From Clostridia bacterium (GTDB lineage Bacteria > Bacillota > Clostridia > Christensenellales > Aristaeellaceae): a stretch of 50,361 nt of DNA. This document shows, one piece after another, positions 8,701 to 16,484 of this stretch (positions within the stretch are counted from its first letter, which is position 1; every line of letters starts with the position of its first letter). Position numbers and translations under genes: made by a program. Location: the NCBI GenBank assembly GCA_017936765.1, contig JAGBEX010000040.1, positions 1-50,361 on the forward strand. The letters run 5' to 3'. Below the pieces are notes generated by a model that worked only from the letters and a program-made list of their open reading frames with translations, did no database searches and was not told the DNA's origin.

Positions 8701-9405
8701 TTATTCCGCATCCTTCTCAAAATAGATGGTCATGTTGACATCCTCAGCCACCGGATTCACCCACATCAACACATCGCCCTCGTAGAGCTGCACGGACACT
8801 GCCTCGTTGCTTCCGGGAATGGTGATGGACGCCATGCCGTTTTCCACCGTAACATTGCCTTCATCGGTCATCGGCTCCACGCCTTCCGTGGTTTCCTTCA
8901 GCGTGACCTTACCCTCCGCAATGGTGATCTCCATGGTGGTACCCATATCGGCCAAGGACATCCGCATCCCCAGGAAGTCCACCATGGTGGCACTCCACTT
9001 GCCGTTGTAATCGGCCATGGTGGCGTCGGTCTTGGCCTCGCCCAGCTCAATGCTCGGCAGCTCCACCTTTTCCCGGCCGAAGATCATGGACACGCCGTCC
9101 ATCACGGCCACCAGGTTGCCATCAACACAGGTAAAGGTCTGGGGATCGTCCTGAATGGTAACCACCACATCCTGGTCATTCACCAGCCAGGTACCCACGT
9201 CCGTCTTTCCCACCACGCTCATGGATGCGGTGCTGTCCGCATTCAGGATCAGGGTCATTTCCAGCCCCATGGTGCCGGGGTGCAGCGTTATTTCATCATC
9301 CGCCATCTCGTTCAGGTACCACACACCCGTCAGGTTAGCCGTTTCCGCCAGGGCAGAACCCAGGCACAGCACCAGGATAAGCAGCAGCGCAGCAAGCTTT
9401 TTCAT
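8701..9405 (-). CDS. Secreted lipocalin-like protein, paralogue of its neighbour
   Basis: A 234-residue exported protein of unknown role. A clear Sec signal peptide (MKKLAALLLILVLCLGSALAE) precedes two similar halves of about 100 residues, each opening with a 'G(V/K)W' strand (LTGVWYLNEMADDEITLHP, YNGKWSATMVDFLGM) and rich in short beta strands, like lipocalin-type barrels. The first half aligns by eye with residues about 110-210 of the protein at 9427-10389 (both have KxWYL..., MGxExxLILNADxT), so the two are tandem paralogues. AAGGAGG precedes the start, and only 21 bp separates it from the upstream gene, so they are likely co-transcribed. No catalytic motif is seen. Confidence 0.7.
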   Translation of the reverse strand: MKKLAALLLILVLCLGSALAETANLTGVWYLNEMADDEITLHPGTMGLEMTLILNADSTASMSVVGKTDVGTWLVNDQDVVVTIQDDPQTFTCVDGNLVAVMDGVSMIFGREKVELPSIELGEAKTDATMADYNGKWSATMVDFLGMRMSLADMGTTMEITIAEGKVTLKETTEGVEPMTDEGNVTVENGMASITIPGSNEAVSVQLYEGDVLMWVNPVAEDVNMTIYFEKDAE

Positions 9406-9426
9406 TTGATTTTTCCTCCTTATATT

Positions 9427-10389
9427 TTACTTTACCTTTTCAAAATAGTAGGTGATCAAAAGGTCATCGATCATTTCCAGCTCAAGCATGATCCTGCCGT
9501 CCTCCAGCATTTGCAGCTCAAGATCCTCCTGCCCCACGCTGCCGAACACCGTCAGCGTGCCGCCAAGGAGCATACCATAGCCGGAACGCTGGTTGACCTT
9601 TCCATCTTCCTTCTTGGCGAGGGTCGCATACCTGCCGTCCACGGTGAGGCTGATCTCATATTTCTCGTCCTCCAACGACATTTCCATACCAGCAACGGAA
9701 CCGCGGGTGGCAAGCCATTTGCCGCTGAAATCGCTCAGCGCGGCGGCTCTTTTCACCTTGGTGCTGGTCACCTTGTCAGCGTCGCGCACAAAGACCATTC
9801 CAAAGCCGTCTTCCTCCGCCGTCAGCGTACCGTCCTCGAGGGTGAGGGTGTCCGCCTCGCCGTCGGAAAGGAGCATCACTTCATCATCCTTTGCCGCCCA
9901 GGTGAACTCCTGCGGCTCTTCGCCGCTCATGTTCAGCGAACCCGTGCCGTCCGCGTTCAGGATCAGGCTGGCTTCTGCACCCATGGACATAGGGTCGAAG
10001 GTAAGCTCCTCCATCTTGATCGTTTTGAGGTACCACTTGCCGCACAGGCTGGGATCCACCTCGCCCACCAGGGTATCCTCCGGCTCGTCAAGCAGCGCTT
10101 TCAGGGCTTCCACCTCGGCGGTCAGCGCAGCGAGCTGCTCGGTCTGGCTGGTGATCTGCGTCTGCAAGGCCGCAAGCTGCTCCTTGTGGGCATCCACTTC
10201 AGCCTGCAGGGTGGTGATCTTCGTGTCACGATTGGCGATCTCCGCCTTCAGCGCAGTGATCCTCGCCTTCAGGGTGAGCATTTCGAGCTTCATCCCTGAC
10301 AGCTGCTCCGCTGTTGTGTCCTCGGCAAAGCCGACGCCTGTAACCATCATCAAGGCGGCGAGAAGGGCGGCTGCAAGTCTTTTCATCAT
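9427..10389 (-). CDS. Secreted coiled-coil plus lipocalin-like protein
   Basis: A 320-residue exported protein of unknown function. The start at 10389 is set by AGGAGG at 10398-10403. The signal peptide (MMKRLAAALLAALMMVTGVGFAE) is followed by about 70 residues of heptad-like coiled coil (MKLEMLTLKARITALKAEI..., ending EVEALKALLDEPE), then two lipocalin-like halves paralogous to the 8701-9405 protein. The coiled coil may oligomerise it or act as a spacer from the wall. It probably shares an operon with the downstream paralogue, which ends in a terminator at 8659-8688. Confidence 0.7.
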   Translation of the reverse strand: MMKRLAAALLAALMMVTGVGFAEDTTAEQLSGMKLEMLTLKARITALKAEIANRDTKITTLQAEVDAHKEQLAALQTQITSQTEQLAALTAEVEALKALLDEPEDTLVGEVDPSLCGKWYLKTIKMEELTFDPMSMGAEASLILNADGTGSLNMSGEEPQEFTWAAKDDEVMLLSDGEADTLTLEDGTLTAEEDGFGMVFVRDADKVTSTKVKRAAALSDFSGKWLATRGSVAGMEMSLEDEKYEISLTVDGRYATLAKKEDGKVNQRSGYGMLLGGTLTVFGSVGQEDLELQMLEDGRIMLELEMIDDLLITYYFEKVK

Positions 10390-10459
10390 GGCGTTGACCT
10401 CCTGTCGCTTTTTCTTCATTATACCGCATATCCTTGCGCGGTTCAACCAAAACCTGCCA

Positions 10460-10786
10460 TCAAAACACCAGCTGCACCAGCAGCATATAGCACACCGTGC
10501 CGCCGGCGATGGACAGCAGCATCTGCCGCTTCCACAGGTGGAGCGCCGCCACCACTCCGATGGCGATGGCCTCCGGCAGGCCGTGGGGCGCGGAGAGCAG
10601 GCTCACGTTTTTCAGGCAATACACCACCAGCAGGCTGAACACCGCCCCCGGCAGCACCTTGCCGATGTACTGCACATACCGGGGCGTCTTTTTCCCTGCC
10701 GGGAACACCAGGAAGGGCAGGAAGCGGGTGAGCATGGTACCCAGCGCCACCGCCGCAATGGTCATGATGTGCTGCACCACCGTCAT
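10460..10786 (-). CDS. azlD: AzlD-type branched-chain amino-acid exporter subunit
   Basis: A 108-residue hydrophobic protein with about four membrane segments and the family opening 'A(L)[14 protein letters not shown]'. AzlD is the small partner of AzlC; together they export branched-chain amino acids and analogues such as azaleucine in Bacillus. Its ATG overlaps the azlC stop by 4 bp (ATGA), indicating translational coupling. The length matches the family. Confidence 0.92.
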   Translation of the reverse strand: MTVVQHIMTIAAVALGTMLTRFLPFLVFPAGKKTPRYVQYIGKVLPGAVFSLLVVYCLKNVSLLSAPHGLPEAIAIGVVAALHLWKRQMLLSIAGGTVCYMLLVQLVF

Positions 10787-11478
10787 GCCGCCTCGCCTCC
10801 CTTCTCCAGCCGGGGACGCAGCAGCGTCAGCGCCAGCAGAATGCACCCCATGGCCGGAATGATGAACCCATCCGCACCGAACAGCACCAGGCACATCACC
10901 GAAATGCCCAGTCCCGTCAGCGCGCTGGTGTGATCCTTCTCTTTCAGCCAGTTTTCGATGAAGATCACCACAAACATGGCCGTCATCACAAAATCCAGAC
11001 CCTCGGTGTTAAAGTTCAGCACCATGCCAAAAAGCCCGCCAATGGTGGCGCCCAGCACCCAGTAGCTCTGGTTCAGCAGCGTGACAAAGAACATGAACCA
11101 GCTCCTGTCCACCCCTTCCGGCGGCTGAGCCGTGCAGTTCACCGAAAAGGTCTCATCGGACATACCAAAGATGAGGTACAGCCGCTTCAAGCCGGGGATC
11201 TTATACTTTTCCAGCATGGCCAGCCCGTAGAACAGGTGGCGGGCGTTGATCATCAGCGTCATCAAAAAGGCCTGCACCGGGTTGAACGCCCCGATGAGCA
11301 AATTGGCGGTAACGAACTCCATGGACCCGGCGTAGATGATCATGGCCATGCACATGGGATACACAAAGCTGAACCCCAGCGAACCCATGTAAATGCCATA
11401 GGTCATGCCCAGGAACAGAAACCCGGCCATGATGGGAATGGTGTGGGGAAAGGCAGCCTTCAATGCGCGGCGCTTCAT
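10783..11478 (-). CDS. azlC: AzlC family branched-chain amino-acid exporter
   Basis: A 231-residue membrane protein, starting [28 protein letters not shown], with the family's N-terminal (A)FPxTIP...G region, the 'YAGSMEFV' and '[12 protein letters not shown]' motifs, and the 'DETFSVN' segment. The start at 11478 is fixed by GAGGTG at 11484-11489; longer in-frame extensions have no ribosome site. It forms a two-gene operon with azlD. A perfect 15-bp inverted repeat sits just upstream of the ribosome site and may be the control element. Confidence 0.92.
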   Translation of the reverse strand: MKRRALKAAFPHTIPIMAGFLFLGMTYGIYMGSLGFSFVYPMCMAMIIYAGSMEFVTANLLIGAFNPVQAFLMTLMINARHLFYGLAMLEKYKIPGLKRLYLIFGMSDETFSVNCTAQPPEGVDRSWFMFFVTLLNQSYWVLGATIGGLFGMVLNFNTEGLDFVMTAMFVVIFIENWLKEKDHTSALTGLGISVMCLVLFGADGFIIPAMGCILLALTLLRPRLEKGGEAA

Positions 11479-11498
11479 GAGCGGCACCTCTTTAGTCA

Positions 11499-11537
11499 AA
11501 CAATCCCTGCCATTGTAACATGATGGCAGGGATTGTT
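11499..11537 (-). promoter_or_regulatory. 15-bp perfect inverted repeat upstream of azlCD
   Basis: Arms AACAATCCCTGCCAT (11499-11513) and ATGGCAGGGATTGTT (11523-11537) are perfectly complementary around a 9-nt centre, about 10 nt upstream of the azlC ribosome site. There is no U-run, so a terminator is unlikely. It could be a dimeric repressor operator or an RNA hairpin limiting ribosome access. Confidence 0.6.
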
Positions 11538-11638
11538 CAACTGGTTGTAATGTTTGTGGGCGGAAGCTGTTGCGCCCGCACATATCACAGGCGAGAAAAG
11601 AATAAAGCATATCCGCAAAACCAGGAAAACGCACAAAT

Positions 11639-11673
11639 CCCCCGCAGGGCAGAAGGGAGGGACCCTGCGGGGG
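11639..11673 (-). terminator. Probable terminator after the four-SH3b gene
   Basis: An 11-bp stem CCCCCGCAGGG/CCCTGCGGGGG with a 13-nt loop lies 40 bp past the stop at 11713. The trailing T-run on the minus strand is weak (ATTTGTGCGTTTTCC). Confidence 0.5.
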
Positions 11674-11712
11674 GCGAATCGAGGCTGTCTTTTGTGTCGC
11701 TTGTCTATGAAA

Positions 11713-12636
11713 TTACTTCATGAACCAGGTGGAGATGTAGCCGATCTCGCCTTCCACATCCACCTTGCACCAGTCGGTGCCATGCTCCAGTACGGTGATC
11801 TGCGTTCCCACCGGCACGGTGCGGAGGATGGAGGCATTCAGGCTGGGGCCGGAGCGGAAGTTGACGATCTTGCCGCCGTTGATGTTGATCAGGGTGGCGG
11901 TGTAGGGCTGGGTCTCGCCGGTCTCATCGGTGACCTTGAGGAACTTGGCCATCATGTAGCCGATCTTGCCGTCCTCCACCTGCACCTTGTGCCAGGTGGA
12001 GCCGGGCTTGAGGATGGTGACCTTCACGCCGTTGCGGTAGTAGTCCAGCACCTTGGCGTCCAGGGAAGCGGACTGGCGCAGGTTCAGCACCTGGGTATCA
12101 CGGGGGTTGTTCACCAGGGCGATCTTGCCGGTGGAAGAACCGGTGGAAGAAGAGCCGCCGGAGGCGAAGCTCAGGTACTGGGTGGCCATGAAGCCTTCCT
12201 GGTCGCCCACGCTGACCCGGGACCAGGCAGCGCCCTTCTGCAGCACGGTGACCTTGGTGCCGGGCTTGTAGCTGGTGATGATGGCGCCGTCCATGCCGGG
12301 TTCTTCGCGCAGGTTCAGGCCGATGCCGGTGTTGGTGCGCACGGTGGCGGAAGTTTCCTTCTTCTCGGTGGAGAGGTACTTGGCCATCATGTAGCCGCTC
12401 TTGCCGTTCACCTCCACCTTGTGCCACTCATCGCCGGATTCGACGATCTCCACCAGCGTACCGGTGGGGTACTGGCCCAGCACCTTGGCGGTGAGGGAGG
12501 CAGTTTCGCGCAGGTTCAGCGCGCCGCCCTGCACCAGGGCAGACTGGGCGGTATCGGCCAGGGCCATCATGGGGGCGAGGCTCATGGCAGCGGCGGCGGT
12601 CATGCCCGCCAGCTTCTTCATGGTTTCGTGTTTCAT
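11713..12636 (-). CDS. Secreted four-SH3b-domain protein
   Basis: A 307-residue exported protein. The signal peptide (MKHETMKKLAGMTAAAAMSLAPMMALA) is followed by four SH3b repeats starting near residues 33, 100, 175 and 248. Each has an 'LNLR(E/Q)..S' or 'VNFRSGPS' strand and a 'W.KV.V.(G/D).(S/E)GYM' ending. A short Ser/Gly linker lies between repeats 2 and 3. No catalytic domain is present, so a wall-binding or wall-sensing role is inferred. AAAGGAGG stands before the ATG. It shares the repeat type with the 1023-residue protein at 597-3668. Confidence 0.85.
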   Translation of the reverse strand: MKHETMKKLAGMTAAAAMSLAPMMALADTAQSALVQGGALNLRETASLTAKVLGQYPTGTLVEIVESGDEWHKVEVNGKSGYMMAKYLSTEKKETSATVRTNTGIGLNLREEPGMDGAIITSYKPGTKVTVLQKGAAWSRVSVGDQEGFMATQYLSFASGGSSSTGSSTGKIALVNNPRDTQVLNLRQSASLDAKVLDYYRNGVKVTILKPGSTWHKVQVEDGKIGYMMAKFLKVTDETGETQPYTATLININGGKIVNFRSGPSLNASILRTVPVGTQITVLEHGTDWCKVDVEGEIGYISTWFMK

Positions 12637-12783
12637 GGGGTTTTCCTCCTTTGCTTTGTGTAAGCCCTGCGGCCTACAACCATCAAACGGGGGAATCCAA
12701 CCCTGAAATGCAGGGAAAAACTGTTATAATCCAACGCTTTGCGGCTTTTTGGGCAATGCTGGAAGCCCTGCCCTGATCGTCCA

Positions 12784-12812
12784 TTGTGTTGCGGGGAAAG
12801 CTATGCTATAAT
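12784..12812 (+). promoter_or_regulatory. Promoter for the sugar kinase gene
   Basis: An extended -10, TGC-TATAAT (TATAAT at 12807-12812), lies 17 bp from a weak -35 (TTGTGT, 12784-12789). TGGAGG follows at 12829-12834. Confidence 0.65.
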
Positions 12813-12844
12813 ATGGTTACAAGCTCGTTGGAGGTCGTTGACAA

Positions 12845-13933
12845 ATGAAGCATATGAATCCTTTGATGCGGGACAACCATAGCCCCAAGAAGTTCATCAC
12901 CATGGGCGAAATCATGCTGCGCCTCTCCCCGCCCAACTATGCCAAGATCCGCATGGCCAACAATTTCGATGCCAGCTACGGCGGCTCCGAGGCGAACATC
13001 GCCCTGGCGCTGGCCAACCTGGGCGTGGACAGCACCTTCTTTTCTGTGGTGCCGAACAACTCCCTGGGCAAGAGTGCCGTGCGTATGCTGCGCTCCAACG
13101 ACGTGCATTGCACACCCATGATTCTCTCCACCCCCGAGGAGACCCCCACCCATCGTCTGGGTACCTACTACCTGGAGACCGGCTACGGCATCCGCCCCAG
13201 CAAGGTGATCTACGACCGCAAGCATTCAGCGCTGACGGAGTACGACTTCTCCAAGGTGGATCTGGACGCGCTGCTGGAGGGCTTTGACTGGCTGCACCTG
13301 TCCGGCATCACCCCGGCGCTGGCGCCCAACTGCCGCCAGTTCACCCTGGATATGCTCAAGGCTGCCCACGCCAAGGGACTCACGGTTTCCTTCGACGGCA
13401 ACTTCCGCTCCACCCTGTGGACATGGGAGGAAGCCCGGGACTTTTGCACCGAATGCCTGCCCTATGTGAATATCCTCCTGGGCATCGAACCCTATCACCT
13501 CTGGAAGGACGAAAACGACCATTCCCAGGGCGACTGGAAGGACGGCGTTCCCATGCAGCCCAGCTATGAGCAGCAGGACGAGATCTTCCAGCACTTCATT
13601 GCCAAGTATCCCAATCTGCAATGCATTGCCCGGCACGTGCGCTATGCTCATTCCGGCAGCGAAAACAGCCTGAAGGCCTATATGTGGTATCAGGGTCACA
13701 CCTTCGAGAGCAAGCTGTTCACCTTCAACATCCTGGATCGCGTGGGCGGCGGCGACGCCTTTGCCTCCGGCTTGATCTACGCGTATATGTACGGCTACAA
13801 GCCCATGGATCTGATCAACTTCGCCGTGGCCTCAAGCGTGATCAAGCACACCATCCACGGTGATGCGAATATCACCGATGATGTGAAGTCTATCCGCAAT
13901 CTGGCGAATATGAATTATGATATCAAGCGGTGA
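12845..13933 (+). CDS. kdgK: PfkB-family sugar kinase, probably 2-keto-3-deoxygluconate kinase
   Basis: A 362-residue ribokinase/PfkB-fold enzyme. Visible motifs are MGEIMLRLSPP at the N-terminus, the substrate-binding YGGSEANIALALANLG, the central GFDWLHLSGITPAL and VSFDGNFRSTLW segments, and the catalytic/ATP signature DRVGGGDAFASGLIYA with the base Asp. Overall pattern and length fit KDG kinases, which phosphorylate 2-keto-3-deoxygluconate in hexuronate breakdown. No other uronate gene is nearby, so substrate is inferred from family resemblance only. It stands alone with its own promoter, ending before a hairpin repeat and a convergent terminator. Confidence 0.82.
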   Translation: MKHMNPLMRDNHSPKKFITMGEIMLRLSPPNYAKIRMANNFDASYGGSEANIALALANLGVDSTFFSVVPNNSLGKSAVRMLRSNDVHCTPMILSTPEETPTHRLGTYYLETGYGIRPSKVIYDRKHSALTEYDFSKVDLDALLEGFDWLHLSGITPALAPNCRQFTLDMLKAAHAKGLTVSFDGNFRSTLWTWEEARDFCTECLPYVNILLGIEPYHLWKDENDHSQGDWKDGVPMQPSYEQQDEIFQHFIAKYPNLQCIARHVRYAHSGSENSLKAYMWYQGHTFESKLFTFNILDRVGGGDAFASGLIYAYMYGYKPMDLINFAVASSVIKHTIHGDANITDDVKSIRNLANMNYDIKR

Positions 13934-13949
13934 TGCGCAATTCATTCTT

Positions 13950-14083
13950 GGCTCCCCCTCTGGGGGAGCTGGCAGCGCTTGCGCTGACTGAGAGGGCTGG
14001 CCTTGCACAAAAGAATTGCAGGATGGAATCGCAGCGCAGCCCTCTCAGTCGCCTAAAGGCGACAGCTCTCCCGGAGGGAGAGC
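13950..14083. repeat. Inverted-pair hairpin repeat, CTCTCAGTCGCC family, copy 2
   Basis: The left half (13950-13998) ends CTGACTGAGAGGGCT and the right half (14040-14083) starts CCCTCTCAGTCGCC, around a centre containing TTGCACAAAAGAATTGCA. Relative to copy 1 at 118-234, the right-hand stem changed from GCTCCCCC/GGGGGAGC to GCTCTCCC/GGGAGAGC, a paired change. Confidence 0.75.
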
Positions 14084-14098
14084 CAAGAGAAGACCCAC

Positions 14099-14134
14099 AA
14101 AAAACCGGACGGGATTAAATCCGTCCGGTTTTTC
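14099..14134. terminator. Bidirectional terminator between convergent genes
   Basis: A 10-bp stem AACCGGACGG/CCGTCCGGTT (14103-14112, 14121-14130) has A-runs before it and T-runs after it. It serves kdgK (plus) and the FUSC-like gene (minus), whose stop codon lies in the loop at 14115-14117. Confidence 0.9.
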
Positions 14135-14657
14135 TATGCAATTTATCCAGCCAGCGAACCACCTTTTCCCGGGGCAGGATCCAGTTGATGAACAGAGCGA
14201 TGGCCACGCCGATGCCCGTGTCCAGCATACGGTCCAGGGAGTAGCTGATGTAGGTGTTCACCGGGGTGTTGAACAGGATGATGCACAGCACCACGCCGCC
14301 GGGCTGCACCGCGCCGGGCCAGTGGAAGGTCTGGCTCACCAAAATCAGCGCCACCACGCCGGCAAACAGGAACAGCAGCATGGGCAGGTGCTTGCTGCCG
14401 TCCGGGTAGAAGATGATGTACAGCCGGAACAGCAGCATACCCAAGAGGCCCCCGATGATGGTGCCGAAGAAGCGGTTGCCGCCGTTGAGGCGGGAGTTAT
14501 CCATGTCGCTGCCCACGCCGAAGATGGCGCCGATGCAGGCAAAGGTGGGGTTGCGCCCCACAAGGAAATACAAAAGCGCGCAGAGGGTGGCCGCCAGGGC
14601 GGTTTTGATGTTGCGCTGACCTACGTGCAGATGCAGGTGATACTTGCTCAGATCCAT
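14115..14657 (-). CDS. FUSC/aromatic-acid-exporter-like membrane protein
   Basis: A 180-residue protein with about five hydrophobic segments, beginning MDLSKYHLHLHVGQRNIKTALAATLCALLYFLVGRNP. The opening 'GQRNIKTALA' and the 'GGNRFFGTIIGGLLG' motif are typical of the N-terminal membrane domain of FUSC/ArAE-like proteins of Firmicutes. The C-terminal cytoplasmic part of longer homologues is absent, giving a short version. The start at 14657 is decided by GGAGG at 14664-14668; an upstream in-frame ATG at 14675 lacks one. Substrate is unknown. Confidence 0.75.
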   Translation of the reverse strand: MDLSKYHLHLHVGQRNIKTALAATLCALLYFLVGRNPTFACIGAIFGVGSDMDNSRLNGGNRFFGTIIGGLLGMLLFRLYIIFYPDGSKHLPMLLFLFAGVVALILVSQTFHWPGAVQPGGVVLCIILFNTPVNTYISYSLDRMLDTGIGVAIALFINWILPREKVVRWLDKLHRKTGRI

Positions 14658-14746
14658 GCCGTTCCTCCATTTCATTGGCAAAACACGGGGTCTATTATAG
14701 CACGGAAATGGCGGGATGCAAGGTTTTTCCCTGTTTTTTCGACAAA

Positions 14747-15634
14747 TCACAGCAAGAGGTCGATCTCCTCCAGCAGGGCGTCCAGGTTTTCGTCGGAATA
14801 CTCGATCTCCGAGGAATAGAGCCGCGCCAGCTCCGGCAGGTCGTTTCGCAGCATACGGCGCAGGAGCTGCCACATCAGGGCGCAGTAGGCCACGCGGCCC
14901 TGCACATCGCTGTCCTCCAGCGCCCCGGCCAGGTGGCGGAAGAGCAGGTAGACCATGAGCTGCTCCAGGGGGATCTCCCAGAGGGGCGAAACGGGCTGCT
15001 CCGGCTCATGGAGGCGTTGCAGCACCTGCGCCCAGGTATCGTCCAGGCGCTCCAGATCCAGCAAAAAGGCTGCCCAATGGGCGTAGTCTACCGTGAGATT
15101 GATACCGCAGGCGTGGAGCATGTTCTCCACCCGCTGCACCATGGGCAGGGAGCGATCCTGCACGATGGCGAAAAGCTTGTCCCGGAAGGCAAGGAAGGCC
15201 GCGTCCGGCTCCTCCGTGCCGCCGTCGTTCTCCAGGGTGAGGAAGCCCACCGGCTCCTGCCGGGTGAGGATCAGCTCAGCCGCCGCCTCGCAGCACAGGC
15301 CAAGCCCCATTTCCGTTCTATCGGAAAGAAAATTGCGGAAGCGGGGATGGTCGGCGCAGATCTGGCAGAGGCAATCCCCTCCCAGGCCGATGATCAGGTC
15401 GCACAGACCCTCCTGGTTCAGGAAGGGGCAGCGCTCGTTTTCACCCAGGCGGAAGCAGCCGTTTTTCCGGTCGATGCTTTCCCGCAGGCGGTCCCCCAGC
15501 GCGCCCTCCACCTGAAGGAAGCGCTGCATGGAGGCTTCGTCCACGTCGATCTCCCAGCCGATGCAGCAGCTATGCTGGCAGGCTCCGGCAATGCAGCGGA
15601 AAGCCGGGTAGTAGTCCGGCACGATCAGCTTCAT
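14747..15634 (-). CDS. FliB-like cysteine-cluster protein (flagellin lysine-N-methylase family)
   Basis: A 295-residue cytosolic protein. The N-terminal segment has a Cys pattern (FRCIAGACQHSCCIGWEIDVD), then CPFLNQEGLCDLI and DCLCQICADHPRF, which is the signature of proteins annotated as FliB, an Fe-S flagellin lysine methylase. No flagellar gene is in the window, so the true target is doubtful and a general Fe-S or methyltransferase role is possible. Its ATG overlaps the stop of the ferritin-like gene by 4 bp (ATGA), so the two are translationally coupled and probably act together. Confidence 0.7.
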   Translation of the reverse strand: MKLIVPDYYPAFRCIAGACQHSCCIGWEIDVDEASMQRFLQVEGALGDRLRESIDRKNGCFRLGENERCPFLNQEGLCDLIIGLGGDCLCQICADHPRFRNFLSDRTEMGLGLCCEAAAELILTRQEPVGFLTLENDGGTEEPDAAFLAFRDKLFAIVQDRSLPMVQRVENMLHACGINLTVDYAHWAAFLLDLERLDDTWAQVLQRLHEPEQPVSPLWEIPLEQLMVYLLFRHLAGALEDSDVQGRVAYCALMWQLLRRMLRNDLPELARLYSSEIEYSDENLDALLEEIDLLL

Positions 15635-16089
15635 AGGGTCTCCAGCTTCTTCTTCAGCTCGGCCAGGTGCAGGGCTTCCTCGCCGGCGATGCTGGTAAAG
15701 GCCTCGGCGATGGCGGGGTCGGTGCATTTTTCTGCAAAATTCATGTAGTTATCCACAGCCTGCTGCTCGCTGTCCGCGGCGAAGGCATACAGCCCCTGCA
15801 GGGTGGCCAGACCCTTGGCCCGCTCCAGCTCCATTACCCCGCCGGGGAAGAGCATCTCTGCCGCCATGGCCTGGGTGAGCATACGCTCTTCATGTTCGCT
15901 GGGGGGACAGGCGGCCTTCATGGCGGAGAAGCGGCGGAAGTGTTCCTTCTCGTCGCTGAGGATCTCCTGAATGCCTGCGCGCACCTGGCTATCTGACGCC
16001 AGCATCAGCGCCCGCTCGTACACGCGGATGGCGCGGCGCTCCATCTCCACGGCCACGCACAGCGCCTGCTGCTCGTTGCGAATGATCAT
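15631..16089 (-). CDS. Ferritin-like di-iron protein
   Basis: A 152-residue all-helical protein with two ferritin-like helix pairs. Likely iron-ligand motifs are E(Q)QALCVAVEMERRAIRVYE, SDEKEHFRRF, DSEQQAVDNYMNFAE and AGEEALHLAEL (two E..ExxH-type pairs). It lacks a rubredoxin domain. Function may be iron handling or peroxide reduction. AGGAGG sets the start at 16089. It is the first gene of a pair with the Cys-cluster protein. Six DnaA-box-like sites lie 16-108 bp upstream, in the probable promoter area, so DnaA may influence its expression; one further perfect box is inside the gene at 15749-15757. Confidence 0.8.
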   Translation of the reverse strand: MIIRNEQQALCVAVEMERRAIRVYERALMLASDSQVRAGIQEILSDEKEHFRRFSAMKAACPPSEHEERMLTQAMAAEMLFPGGVMELERAKGLATLQGLYAFAADSEQQAVDNYMNFAEKCTDPAIAEAFTSIAGEEALHLAELKKKLETL

Positions 16090-16104
16090 AAGGCAAACCT
16101 CCTG

Positions 16105-16197
16105 TTATGCACAGAATTATCCACAAAGTTATCCACAAGTGTTTATAAATACATGAATATGCACCGGTTTATCCACATTATCCACAGGTTTTCCACA
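16105..16197. promoter_or_regulatory. Six-site DnaA-box cluster
   Basis: Perfect TTATCCACA at 16117, 16129, 16169 and 16178, plus one-mismatch sites TTATGCACA at 16105 and TTTTCCACA at 16189, all in the same orientation. The first three are spaced exactly 12 bp apart. An AT-rich tract (about 16141-16160) separates the two triplets. By comparison with known DnaA-box clusters it could titrate DnaA, act in initiation control, or regulate the ferritin-like gene. The rest of 16198-16268 shows nothing recognisable. Confidence 0.8.
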
Positions 16198-16268
16198 GCT
16201 ATTGGGGATAATTCGGGGCAAAAAGAGCGTGAAAATAGGAAAAGAGGTAGTTCGGCTATGGTTCTTTG

Positions 16269-16444
16269 GGAGGTGTCGGAGGCGCCGCAGCGCCTCTGAC
16301 TGAAATCGTATCGCCCGGCTTTGCCGGGCGGGCGGGTCGTTTTTCGCTTTGCGAAAAACTTTCCTTACAGGTCGGAACGGCCGTGGGCTTTAGCCCACAG
16401 TGACGACCTGCAATGCTCACAAAAGTGGCTTTGCCACTTTTGTG
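16269..16444. repeat. Multi-hairpin structured element, copy B
   Basis: The partner of 365-550, with the same linkers (GGAGGTGTCGGAGGCGCC..., ATCGTATC, ACTTTCCTTAC, GGAACGGCCGTG, CAGTGACG). Stems II-V have other sequences but still pair: CGCCCGGC-TTT-GCCGGGCG, GTTTTTCGC-TTT-GCGAAAAAC, GTGGGC-TTTA-GCCCAC, and CACAAAAGTGGC-TTT with its complement. An outer helix CAGGTCG/CGACCTG is clear here but weak in copy A. Confidence 0.75.
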
Positions 16445-16446
16445 AA

Positions 16447-16476
16447 GAAAAAAGCAGGCTCTTGCGAGCCTGCTTG
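16447..16476 (-). terminator. Terminator after the DUF1858 gene
   Basis: A 9-bp stem AGCAGGCTC/GAGCCTGCT (16453-16461, 16466-16474) is followed on the minus strand by TTTTTTCTTC, 9 bp from the stop at 16485. Confidence 0.85.
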
Positions 16477-16484
16477 CTTGTGGA

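Noticed and set aside
12812..12844. Possible 5' extension of the kinase gene
   Set aside because: The first ATG after TGGAGG is at 12845, and the promoter -10 lies just upstream, leaving no room for a longer protein.
118..14083. CRISPR array made of the CTCTCAGTCGCC repeats
   Set aside because: Copies are single, kilobases apart and palindromic, without regular spacers; no cas gene is present.
13950..14083. Inverted-pair repeats as insertion sequences
   Set aside because: No transposase frame between the halves (about 40 bp) and no target-site duplication seen; small non-autonomous elements remain possible.
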